Shown one piece after another: positions 15,401 to 23,973 of a DNA stretch of 64,000 nt. Below the pieces are notes generated by a model. It had not been told where the DNA came from. It did no database searches and saw nothing but the letters and a program-made list of their open reading frames with translations. Position numbers and translations under genes: made by a program. How positions within the stretch are numbered: position 1 is the stretch's first letter; every line of letters begins with the position of its first letter. The stretch covers positions 11,018,539 through 11,082,538 of the forward strand of contig CM055106.1 of assembly GCA_029204225.1 (NCBI GenBank), written 5' to 3'. Source of the stretch: Diphasiastrum complanatum. Lineage: Eukaryota > Streptophyta > Lycopodiopsida > Lycopodiales > Lycopodiaceae.

Positions 15401-18400
15401 GACTCTCACTTAGGCCAGCCATGATTGATTCTTCAATTAAATAGAAGAAATTCCAAAAAGCTACTAAAAAATTGGGATGCTTTAGGAAATTGGGGTTTCA
15501 CTCAAACTAGGGCATTATGCCACTTGACTAATACCCAATAGCTTCTACTTTTGTCTTTGCCACACAGTATGGCCCTGCTATGCATTGCACAATATCCACT
15601 TAGCACCCTGATCAGATCTCCCTATAGAAAGTGCGCCCTACTTCTCCACAAGCTGCTCTCTTCAACTTTTGGAAAATTTGTCAGAATCCAAAAAGTCTGA
15701 TACGGCTGTGCTCCGCCTATCACCAGTACTTCCTGTTCTGAAAATTGATTGCCAAACAAAAAGCTCTCCCACTTTGTAGTTAAGCTCCTCAATCAGAAAT
15801 CTGAAAATTGCTTTAGAAGTTTCCAAACTTTCACAAATCACAAGCTAAACAACCTGCTCTGATACCATGATGAACTTTTAGGTCTATCTATGAAGTGTCA
15901 TAACCTCCATAACAGACAATTTGAAAGCTTGAAAGAAATTAGCTACGGAAGCATGTAAAACCATGGAAATTTTAAGCACCTCAAGAAAGCAAAAGTAAGA
16001 ACTCAAAAAGCTTGATTAGAGAGAGAAGAGGGATCAATCCTCTACATAGATAGTAACTAGTGAGGTGTCACCTCCCACTTGAGTCTCATGCCACATGGCA
16101 TGCCAACTTGTTCTCATGGACCCAACTTGCACTTAACTAACTTTAATTTACAAAGAGGGCTGCAAAATAATTACAAACCCCCATGGTAAATTTACGACAT
16201 AATAAATATGTACATCCAAGTGCCTAGCCACTAGGGGTAAAATAGCCATTGTATTTCAACAAATCTTTCATATCAAACTCTAATGAATATTCCGAATCGA
16301 AACTTGATTAGAATTTGTGATGCTAAGATCATCAACATACATCATTACAATAAAAAGTTTGATTATCTTCTTTGCTATGAATGCTTGTTCTTTAAAATCT
16401 TGTTCATGAGATTATGACATCTCATCTCCTCTTGTATCAAAATAGCATTCAATTTATCAAAGGTAGGCCTGGTTTCTTGTAACATCATGACAAAATTCTG
16501 ATAAGCTAGTGGTAAGCTATTAAGCATAATGGATACTAATGCTGAATCTGGGACACTTTCTTCAACCGCTATAAGTTGTCCTCGAAGATCTTTTACCCGT
16601 GTAAAATGAGACCATAGTAAGGTCGTAAATCTAAATGATGCCAAATATTATGGGTCATAAAAGGGTTTTTTGTCGGAAATTTGAGATATTGGTCATGACC
16701 CCTTATGGATATTTCAAATTTACAAAACCGGAAACCCGGCAAGCTATTTCTTTATACTATTAAAATAATTGTGAATTTCTTAACATTAATTAACCCGATT
16801 TCATGTGATTCCTTGGAAGGTAATTTTGATTACCCATTGACCTTGGACGATGTCACATGAATGGTTAATGCAATCGTTTTTTACATTGTTTCCTTTACAT
16901 GAATCTTGAATAAGTCCGTTTTCTAATTTACGGGTCAATTCTCTGTTATTGGTAACAAAGAAGATATTTTGATAAGTCATGTGTTGAGACATTATTAAAT
17001 ATTTGGTTACGATGATGCAACACCTTACTTGACTTCCAAGTTTTTCTCGGATTTCTTCTTTGAAACTTCTCCTAGAGCTAATCTAGATTGATATGCACCC
17101 CTTGGAAACTCGTATGGTTTCTTGTTAAAAGGGGGAGAAGTAGGAAAAAAAGACTGTTATCAAGGAGAAACATCATTCCAGGAGGAATCTTTTATATGAA
17201 TACATGACGGATCTGTTTCAAAAATCAAGAACGATAGGATATTTTGATATTACAGAAATCCTTTAAGGATTATAGTAGATATCTAGTTAGAAGATGTAAG
17301 AGACGAAAATTAGAAGACACTCTTGTAGTAGAAGAGTTGTTGATTACAAGTCCGATTGATTTGTGTTAGAACTAGGGAATTCTATTGCAAGATAGTGGTT
17401 TGTTGAAACCTGTTCCTTGCTAGTTGTAATCAACTTGATCTTAGTATGGACTAGGATCCGTGAGTTCATGTAAGGAATGAAATTCACGCTAACAATATAA
17501 TCTCCGGTTGAGATTTTTTGGTTAAACAATAAGAGACCTTAAATCTTTTCTATGATTTACTGTATTTTTCTAGAGATTTATTGAGGATTATGCCAAAGAG
17601 GCAACACCTCTCTCGCTAATTTGACAAAAGGCAGAGTTAACAAAAGAAGAAAAGTGGTCAACCTAGTTTGCCTTTTGTATGGAACGAGGAAAATAATCAA
17701 CGTTTTGAGGAACTCAAAAACTTTATTGTTTTCTATGTCGTGAGAATTGATGCAAGTGATACTGTAATTGGAGTGGTTCTATTTCACAATGATAGGTCGG
17801 TAGCTTTTGAGATCAAGAAATTCATTGGACCTAACATGCGTTATGCAACTCAAGAAAATGAATTATTTGCTATGATTTATGCACTAAAAACTTGGACAGT
17901 ACTTGTATGGTAGAAAGTTTATAGTGTATACACACCATCAACCTCTTAAGTACTTCTATGATCAGCATGATCTGAGGGGTCATAAAGCTCGGTGGGTTGA
18001 GCTAATGCAAGATATTGATCGTGAAATCCGATATATTAAAGATAGATGTAATCAAGTTGTAGATGCCCTTAGGCGGATTGGTGAATTGAATGAACTTTCA
18101 TTCACTCAGATTTCCACAGATCTTTCGATCAAAGGACAAATGTGAAAAAGATTCTTATTTTGGTCACATATACTGGGACAAATAAGAATAGAATTGAGAC
18201 AAACTCACAGAGGTCTCAATCAACTAAGAAAGATAAGAAAATTGTGGAACTGTATACTATTCGAGACAAATTACTTTTTCGAAATGGGAATTTTTGTGAA
18301 ACTAGGGGATGATGAATTGAAGTAGAAAACTTGTGCAGGTCATCCAAGTATACACAGGACTTTGGACTTGGTTAGAAGGGAGTTTTCTTGGCCAAGCTCA

Positions 18401-21219
18401 AGCTGTATGTTGAGACTTATGTGGTAAAGTGTAAACCCTTCCCACTAGCTAAAGCTGAATGCTTTAGAGCTGGTGGTTTCTTACATGTCTTACATATCCC
18501 TGATAAGAGATGGGCAAGCATATCTATGGATTTCATAGTTGGACTTCCGAAAACCCAATGGAAAAATGATTCTATTTGGGTGGTTGTGAATAGGTTAACA
18601 AAGTTAGCTACATTAATTCTGATTAAGTCAACTGCAAAGAGTTGAAAGCCTAAAGAAGAACTTCCCCCACTTTTAAGGACAGAAGTAGTCCAAGGGAAGG
18701 AGAATGTTACATCCATGTCCAGTATTGAGGATTTGGGAAAATTCTTCTTGACATGGATATTTTGTACTCCATTGTTGGAGATTATAAATTATGCCTCAAA
18801 ATTCCATTCGGGGCCAAATATGTTGAATAACCTCAAGAGGGCCTAAGCACTCCAATTGTGACATGTGAAGCAGTGTATGTTGTTTGACGGCTATATGTGT
18901 GGTAAGGAGTATCAGTAGTAGCTCTAGTTGGGGTTAGGGGTGTACTAAGGTTGCATGGCACATGCACAGACATCCTAGAGGCTATAACTATCCTGTAGGA
19001 ACTCGTCCTCCTACATTTCCAGCTTTCAGTTGTTTGTTACTAGTTTTCTCTGCTCATCAACATGCATTCATTGTGCCTCGGAATTGAAGCTATTGTGGAT
19101 TGATCTTTAGTTTCTACTTGGTTGGGTGGTTTGGCTCCATACACAATCTATTTGGTGCTTTGCAATAGGATGTTGAGGATCTATAGGAGGTGATCTTCAG
19201 AGACAGTCTCTTGCACATGTGGAATAAAACCACTCCTTTTTAACCTTAAAGTTACCTTGTCTGCGACTGCAATACTTCCTGTAATCTGTCTCTCGCAAGC
19301 TTTTGGTTTTGCAATTGTTACTCTCTTCACCTGTACATTCACAAGTGTGGTTTTACTTACCACTATCGACACATGTCAATTTGATTTTACGTGAAAGTTG
19401 TGTAACACTTTTGAAAAATAGACCTTGCCTGCCCGCAACTTGGATCTTTGACAGTTTTATAATCTGTACCCATTTCCTGTCATTCGTCAAATGTTTCACA
19501 TGTATTAGCTTTGTTCATCAAGATCCATGCAAAAGACGACCGCTCTAGGCGCACTTTCTGGAGAAAATATTCAGTCTTTTTTATTAGCCTTTGAAATGGG
19601 CCTCTTTCTTCTCCCTCGTTCACATTAATGCTTTCTTGAATTTGAAGTTCATTTCCCTCATTGGCTACTAATCTTTAGATATGCTAATTAACATCTAACA
19701 TCTACAATTTTTCTTTTAGATATCAGATTGCTGAGAATACATACATGTCACTGTTTCTTGTAGATACTTAAAAGCTCATTAGTGTTCACAAAATTACAAT
19801 GGACATCGTTAAACCTCAAAAACTTCAATGATCAATTTAATTGTCTAAACACTACAATGTTCTGTCATCTAGATTCATATTTCAACTTCCACTTAAAATT
19901 GTAATTTATGATTTAACGACAATCCATCATCAAACATTTATCACACAGTAGACTGGTTAAATGTTTGAATACAAATTAAAACATCGAAAGCAAAATCAAA
20001 GAACTTTTTTTGTTTAGGGTGTGATTCTTTTGAATCGGACCTGAACGACTCATGGACAAATCAAGATTCGTTCGCCAATGAATTGCTGTTTGTCGAAACT
20101 TTAGCTGATTTTTTACAACAACTCTCTTTTAACAAGAGTTTCAAGATCTCTCTCCTCTTCACAAGGATTGATCAAGCCTTCAATGACATGATTTTCCACA
20201 TTATTTAGATCCTTCTCCTTAAGGATGATTTAATCCTCTCATCAAACTTATTCCTTGCTTATTTTTACCAATCCATCCTTAGTGCTATACTGAAGACAAG
20301 AAAGTGACTAGAATCTACCGCTTGTGACTCTGCACGTATATGACTTAGTTTTATAACGACCACAAATGACATCCGATACATTATCCTAGGACATAGACAA
20401 TGAATTTTCTAAATGGTTCTTTTCTCTTCCATTCAGCCCATTCTAGCCAAACGTGCTTATCGAGTTGGTTGGTTACAAAAATACTTCAATTTATCATGAT
20501 TTGTTGAAAGATCAAACTCAGATTTGGACAATTAAATATGCCTCTATACTTTCAAAGCATGGACTAGGGCATACAAGTCCTTTTCATAAATTGGGTAATG
20601 TTTCTAAGTAGGACTGAGTTTCTTACTCTCAAAGTTTTTCCTGTTAGAAATTAATGTTAATTTGACCCCTAATGTTAATGGGCCATGCCTGCGAGCTATA
20701 TTTAGGTGCCCATGTTATTTAGATTAGACATATAATGATATTGCATGTAGTAGGGCGCTATAGATTAATTTTAGAATTTATGTTTTTGATCTAGTAATAA
20801 TCTTGAGAAATTATCAAGTATAGGTTCTAGTTTTAGGTCAAGCTTTTTCTAGGGCTATTGAAGTCTTAAGGAGGACTGGCGCCCCATCTCCTTCATTCCA
20901 TTGTAGGAAGTTCTTCAGACTTGGGATTAATCTCAGATATGCTTCTTTTGCTCAATCGTCTTGATGTGTGTGTGTACTAATAAAAAGAGTCTACTCCTAT
21001 CTTGAATTATTCTTCTAATTCTGACGCTTCCCTCTTGCATCGGAACAGCCGCAACATTGATTTTGTTTTATTGGTCGCACTGATACCTTCTGTTCGTATT
21101 GTTGCCTTGACATATCTTTGTTGACACTCTTTGAAGTAAATTTAGGGATGTATCGGTAAAAACTGTGCAGTTACCGATTTGTGTGTTTTTCCTGCTGGCT
21201 AGAATCAACGGAACTGGTA

Positions 21220-21290
<71 letters not shown>

Positions 21291-23748
21291 AGGTCATACC
21301 TATACCTTACTTCTCCTTTGTTGTTCTTTGTCATGAATTGCATTGTTCACATTTGTTTCTTTGATTTGCTGTTTAGCTCTTGATGACTGGCGGCGGAAAA
21401 AATTGGATCAAGCAAAAAGGCACGAGGAAGCAAAAGCTCAGCAGGACATTAAAATGATGATGCAGGAACATGCAAAGGGTATGTTTTGGATACCTTGCGC
21501 ACGGTTGTTGGAGTAAAACTGATGAAAAATAAACCTCTTATGGATGGTGCTTAAAGGACTGTAACTAGTAGGAGCTAGAGCCTTTCTAACGAGCCACCTA
21601 CAAGAATGTTTGGGATGAAAGATGACTAGCTAGCCCTTCTTCGGTTTCTTATCAGCATTTAGAAACTTTTGTATCTCCGTGTTTCTCTATACGTTCTTTA
21701 ACTCATATGCAGAGGTCGTGACAAAAATGCTGGAGCAGAATTGGGGCTCCTTACTTGAAGAAGCTGGCCTTGATGCGCCTGCAGAGGCTCCAAGCAATGG
21801 CACGATAACTGGAGCTCTGCTGCAGAATGATTCTGAAATGGGTATGACAAGCAGCTGCTTTCTGGCTTTCATGCTTGATGATATTCCATACAAGTTTTTT
21901 GCTAGCTAACCCCTTGTTGTCCTGATTTCATTATGCGTTTAAGATTGGTTCACCATTTGTTCAGCCTTGCACACTTTTGTTGTGAAATTGTTTTTGTTTG
22001 ACCTCCCGGATAAACAAGTATCTGGAAAATCTGACTAGTAGATGGCAAGTTAATACCAACTGTCAACATGAATCTGCCTATTGATTTTTGTTTCAAGGTC
22101 GGACAATATATGACGTTTTTATCTCATCAATATCTTTATACCAGACTACTTACCAAGAATGTGATGAAATTTTAAGCTTTTCCATGTGCTTGTATGCAGA
22201 AGATGGAATTATACCTGGTCCACCACTCCCCATAGAGTGCCATGCTGAACCACATACGGATTATGATGGGGTTGCAGTGCGGTGGGGCTTGACACACCAC
22301 ACAGAAAGTGCTGCTGATTGCTGTCAAGCCTGTTTGGACCAGGCAAAAGCTGCCAAAAAAGGCGATATGAAGTGTAATGTCTGGGTATTTTGCCCTGCTG
22401 AAAAAGGCTGCTTTTCACCAGACATATATGAGCACAAACATCAAGAGTGCTGGCTAAAGCAGGTGTGTTATTTTGTTTATCAAGGGATATTTTAGAGAGA
22501 ATTTGTGAAAATGTGGTTGATGAATGGAAGCGTAGCTTGATGGCAATCCTTTTATAGTGCTGGATCTTGTAGGCAGAATCTCCAAAGGTATATGTATGGA
22601 GGATTTTTAAAATTGCTGTTCATAATCAAGATAATAGCTTCAAATGATTAGTTTTTGACCAGCTCTTGCTAATCTGAAAACAATCACACTAACATGCAGC
22701 ATATTAGCATGTAGCTCAAATTTGGTAAAACATTGAAGTTGATAATAATGTACTTGCAGGCTGCAGTATCACCATGAATCTTATACCATTATACTGTCAT
22801 AGAAATATTTCATCTCATTCTTCTAAATGACCTCCAGGTCAGGGAGTCCCTTGAACCTTTCAAAAGATGAAGTGAGAACTCATTTCCTCCATTGTATAAA
22901 TCACAACCTCCCTGCACATGGTGAGTAAGTGTATCGTGCTTGAGTTTGGCTTGCCCTCCCAAGTTCGATTCTTTGTGATCTCACGGGTTCATGATACCAA
23001 GAAGCATCGTATAAATCACAACCCCATCAGATCTTTCTATACTTATGTGACTTGCATACTTTTTTAATATCTTTCTCCAAATCAAATCTCCTTTCTAGTG
23101 CAATCTTCAAAAATACTAGATAAATGCATTGTACTTAATTGTAGTTCTGCTGTCCTGATTATTGAGAATGATTGGACTTGGTGCTTTGCCAACTTGTCCT
23201 GTAGGCAGCCAAACTTGTACCTAGTCAACTCTAGCCAAACTTGTACCTAGTCAACTCTATTGCTTCTGTCATATCAACTGTGTACTGCCTCTGTCACCAG
23301 CTCGCTCTTTGTTTGGCTTATGTTTCCATGCTTGGAGATTAAGGAACTATTTTAGAAGCCATTATCCTGCTTGGATAACATTCTCAGGCTTAAGGGTTTC
23401 TGTATGTTCTGTATGTCTACAACATCATGCACGTTATTATATAGCCCTCACGGTTTTCAGAGAGCTCATGTTGGTTCCAAAATGGATCAGTATAAAGAGG
23501 ACGTTTGCTTACAAAATGCCTGCATCCTAGTTTAGGTACAACAGTAGAAAGGCCAACATGTACAAGTACTCCGACAAGGAAAGATGTTTGCTTGGGTTAA
23601 CATGCAGTGCTCATAGTTGCCATGGTTTGTTTTTTTTCAGTCTGATCAACCCAAACTGAACTTCAAAGGTCGATACGATGAGGAGTATAGAAGACGACAC
23701 ACAACAGCTCCTTTAGTGGTTCCGTGGGTTTCAGGTGTAACAGTCTGA
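957..23748 (+). CDS. Predicted type II membrane protein with C-terminal PAN/Apple-like domain, 337 aa, seven exons
   Basis: Exons by eye: 957-1140, 1890-1978, 2242-2380, 21377-21478, 21713-21841, 22200-22462 and 23641-23748. They join in frame to 337 codons plus TGA, and every intron is GT-AG. Residues 1-18 look cytosolic. Residues about 19-43 form one hydrophobic helix without a cleavage site, a type II signal anchor. Residues about 65-190 are highly charged and helical, a likely coiled-coil stem. Residues 228-298 hold eight cysteines (228, 255, 256, 259, 273, 279, 285, 298) in a pattern like plant PAN/Apple domains, with motifs DGVAVRWGL and CCQACL. PAN domains bind protein or carbohydrate, so a Golgi or secretory location with a lumenal domain is inferred. 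I do not know a specific function. ATG 957 was chosen because it gives the membrane anchor and the correct phase at 1140. The exons are clean, so the gene is probably functional despite the huge third intron. The last exon could be alternatively spliced at GTGTAA (23735). Confidence 0.8.
3096..3113. repeat. CT microsatellite
   Basis: Uninterrupted CT dinucleotide run in intron 3. A second, longer one lies at 3424-3451. Confidence 0.9.
3237..3361. repeat. Short dispersed duplications (TTTCTAGAAA and TTCAAATGC words)
   Basis: TTTCTAGAAA-type words recur three times between 3240 and 3303, and the flank TTTCTAAA followed by CACATG recurs twice. CAAATGC/CTTCAAAT words follow. The TTCTAGAA palindrome resembles a heat-shock element half-pair, but nothing indicates regulation here. 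Probably local duplication. Confidence 0.4.
3424..3451. repeat. CT microsatellite
   Basis: Fourteen CT units within intron 3. Confidence 0.9.
4132..4608 (-). mobile_element. Degraded Gypsy LTR, family G1 copy A
   Basis: This aligns by eye with the LTRs at 7881-8360, 12115-12578 and, reversed, 18705-19205. Shared landmarks are GCAAA..CCAAAAG, GGAGTGCYTGGGCCC and GACATSGA near the end. It is the most diverged of the four copies and has no recognisable body next to it. It is a solo or truncated LTR. Confidence 0.6.
5089..5513. repeat. Imperfect direct repeat, two units of about 130 bp
   Basis: Segments at about 5089-5219 and 5380-5513 share GATTGTATGTCTA, CAGTATCCTAGACTT and TTTGTAACTRTG in the same order. 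They are separated by about 160 bases of unrelated sequence. They could be ends of an old element or a segmental duplication. No coding content is visible. Confidence 0.5.
7040..7860 (+). pseudogene. Gypsy reverse transcriptase and RNase H fragment
   Basis: A decayed Ty3-type RT in at least three frames. Around 7080-7310 it reads KDGSWKIFVDCRGLNKIT, then KIDLKSGYHHVRV and FRTRFGHFEFFVVPFGMT. The active-site box FVDDIL is intact at about 7390-7410, and the RNase H start (DASDIAVGVE-like, frameshifted) lies near 7775. A stop falls where a Lys-Tyr-Pro motif is usual (near 7140). No gag, protease or integrase is attached. It ends beside the oppositely oriented LTR at 7881. Confidence 0.75.
7881..8360 (-). 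mobile_element. Gypsy LTR, family G1 copy B (3' LTR of the minus element)
   Basis: About 480 bp. On the minus strand it runs from TGTTATATCCATGTC to CTTGGCGATCTTCATA, matching copy C. It has TATA-like sequence (TATATATA near 8083-8092). It lies at the 3' end of the minus-strand Gypsy body 8400-9900. No matching TSD was found with copy C, so the element is old. Confidence 0.7.
8400..9900 (-). pseudogene. Deleted Gypsy gag-pol body (gag, RNase H, integrase tail)
   Basis: Read on the minus strand from 9900 down. A gag segment near 9870-9600 has NSLRDQQMEIFRNQV and then WNGFIKTFKESFVVED. It passes straight into late RT (DDILIYS-like at about 9580-9540), then RNase H (DHQPLKYF-type near 9000-9030, SDSAIGAVLF-type at about 9190) and an integrase C-terminal region at 8450-8830 (KHYKLSTKYCGAFWIVKKIG, HSIFHVSQLKL). 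Protease, most of RT and the integrase core are missing. Stops and frameshifts are frequent. It is framed by LTR B and LTR C, so it is one internally deleted element. Confidence 0.7.
9901..12100 (-). other. Long untranslated leader of the G1 Gypsy element
   Basis: About 2.2 kb between the primer-binding site and the gag start, without a credible reading frame. It holds the TTCCGGAAC-type motif cluster listed separately. The stretches 10830-12100 and 9950-10170 show nothing I can name. Confidence 0.5.
10179..10786. repeat. Cluster of GTTCCGGAAC-like palindromic motifs
   Basis: Variants occur at 10179-10188 (GTTCCGGAAC), 10203-10216 (GCGTTC..GAACGC arms), 10219-10230, 10237-10252, near 10410-10425, and three more at 10740-10786, including CGGAACAACGTTCCGG. 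The words are inverted-repeat-like and GC-rich in an AT-rich leader. Confidence 0.6.
12101..12113 (-). other. Primer-binding site of the G1 Gypsy element
   Basis: On the minus strand this reads TGGTATCAAAGCT, close to the initiator-Met-tRNA 3' end usual for plant LTR elements. It lies one base from the LTR end. Confidence 0.65.
12115..12578 (-). mobile_element. Gypsy LTR, family G1 copy C (5' LTR of the minus element)
   Basis: 464 bp. On the minus strand it runs from TGTTACATCCATGTCC to GGTGATCTTCACA and is followed directly by the primer-binding site. It matches copy B along its length, so B and C frame one minus-strand element (7881-12578). Confidence 0.75.
12579..13560. other. Unassigned intron sequence
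   Basis: No coding, LTR or repeat feature is recognisable. Open frames here on both strands (12977-13518) lack any motif I know. Confidence 0.4.
13566..15237 (-). pseudogene. Copia integrase tail, reverse transcriptase and RNase H
   Basis: The minus-strand Copia pol is broken into several frames. Part of the integrase C-terminus lies at about 15000-15230. RT follows at 14788-13746, with NDIWELVDL, GCKWIYGTKY, KARLVAKGFAQQ, MDVKSAFLNGE and KLKKALYGLKQAP. RNase H then runs to about 13570 (KKQPTIALSSTEAEYRA). The RT box reads YVDN instead of YVDD near 14285, a loss of one catalytic Asp, so the copy is dead on sequence grounds. It is the body of the element whose 5' LTR is 15868-16261. No 3' LTR was found below 13560. 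Confidence 0.85.
15238..15422 (-). pseudogene. Copia gag N-terminal fragment
   Basis: Starts at minus-strand ATG 15422-15420 with MAGLSESLLNESSRLDGTNY and continues into VWKI, a stop, then MQNILMDRECWGTVVGSEP. This is the usual start of a plant Copia gag. After about 60 codons it joins the integrase tail, so zinc knuckle, protease and integrase core were lost in one internal deletion near 15237. Confidence 0.7.
15423..15867 (-). other. Copia leader with primer-binding site
   Basis: A non-coding leader lies between LTR and gag. At 15856-15867 the minus strand reads TGGTATCAGAGC, an exact match to the common plant initiator-Met-tRNA site, abutting the LTR end. Confidence 0.75.
15868..16261 (-). 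mobile_element. Copia 5' LTR, 394 bp
   Basis: On the minus strand it starts TGTTGAAATACAATGG and ends AAAGTTCATCA directly before the primer-binding site. Its outer edge interrupts an older Copia RT segment at 16262, so this is a nested insertion. Confidence 0.8.
16262..16650 (-). pseudogene. Older Copia fragments: RT active-site segment and gag segment
   Basis: At 16262-16375 the minus strand encodes KLFIVMMYVDDLSITNSNQV, an intact YVDD box, and ends near EFDMKD at the newer LTR. At 16375-16644 it encodes a gag piece (RVKDLRGQLIAVEESV, then LVSIMLNSLPLAYQNFV), matching the gag-polypeptide/UBN2 pattern. Gag next to RT implies deletion or rearrangement of the older element. Confidence 0.7.
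16651..17640. other. Unassigned intron sequence
   Basis: No recognisable gene, LTR or array. Word repetition is low. Confidence 0.4.
17641..18645 (+). pseudogene. Gypsy RNase H and integrase N-terminal fragment
   Basis: Plus-strand Ty3 pol. RNase H runs from PFVWNEENNQRFEELKNFIV through RIDASDTVIGVVL, AFEIKKF and ATQENELFAMIYALKTW, then a frameshift and HHQPLKYFYDQHDLRGHKAR. The linker RYIKDRCNQVVDALRRIGEL follows. The integrase zinc region near 18340-18450 is degraded, and the core start ISMDFIVGLPKTQWKNDSIW carries the first catalytic Asp. It stops at 18643-18645. Gag, protease and RT are absent. A polypurine tract and LTR D follow, so this is the 3' end of a plus-strand G1-family element. 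Confidence 0.8.
18705..19205 (+). mobile_element. Gypsy LTR, family G1 copy D (plus orientation)
   Basis: Begins TGTTACATCCATGTCC after the polypurine tract AAGGGAAGGAGAA (18692-18704) and ends about GGTGATCTTCAGAGACA. It matches copies A-C in reverse orientation. It is the 3' LTR of the broken plus-strand element upstream. Confidence 0.7.
19206..20641. other. Unassigned intron sequence
   Basis: I see no gene, LTR pair or array in this stretch. Confidence 0.4.
20642..21056 (+). mobile_element. Probable solo LTR, 415 bp
   Basis: Starts TGTTAGAAATTAATG and ends CAGCCGCAACA. It has an internal TATA-like word (CTATATTTAG near 20697) and a late AATAAA (about 20980), which is LTR-like organisation. 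No second copy, primer site or matching TSD was found, so the call rests on termini and signals only. Confidence 0.35.
21223..21289 (+). repeat. GA microsatellite, 67 bp, upstream of exon 4
   Basis: Uninterrupted alternating G and A. It lies 87 bases before exon 4 (21377), on the sense strand of the gene's transcript. Confidence 0.95.
23207..23258. repeat. Perfect tandem duplication, 26 bp x 2
   Basis: Two identical 26-base units (AGCCAAACTTGTACCTAGTC...) lie back to back in intron 6. Identity suggests a recent event. Confidence 0.9.
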
Positions 23749-23967
23749 CTTTTTAATACAAACCAGCTCATTTAGCGGCAGTTTGATTTTTAGCATTTTT
23801 GAAGAGGAATGTACCTAGAAGGTTTTGCTGCAACCCAGTAAGGTAGCTTTGAAAGTTGAGACTTGTCAAGACTCATATTGGAATAGCTTGCAAATATGTA
23901 TAGTCATTTTAGCGTGTTGACATTGATAAAATGCAAACGTGATCATGTGCTACACTGGGTGCTGTCA

Positions 23968-23973
23968 AATAAA
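23968..23973 (+). promoter_or_regulatory. Candidate polyadenylation signal of the PAN-domain gene
   Basis: AATAAA lies 220 bases after the stop codon. Upstream TTTTTAATAC and TTTTGAAG stretches may help. Not confirmed by transcript data. Confidence 0.35.

Larger units (their letters stand above)
2381..21376 (+). other. Giant intron 3 (about 19 kb) filled with retrotransposons
   Basis: The donor is CAAG|GTAGTA and the acceptor TTTAG|CTCTTG. Both flanking exons are phase 1 and continue one coiled-coil reading frame, which supports the join. The interior carries Gypsy and Copia fragments annotated separately. Stretches 2454-4131 (apart from CT repeats) and 4609-7040 (apart from a duplicated segment) show no coding feature I can name. 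Confidence 0.75.

Noticed and set aside
21165-21383. Open frames of alternating Arg-Glu or Ser-Leu across the GA tract
   Set aside because: They only translate the microsatellite. The gene's splicing pattern removes this region.
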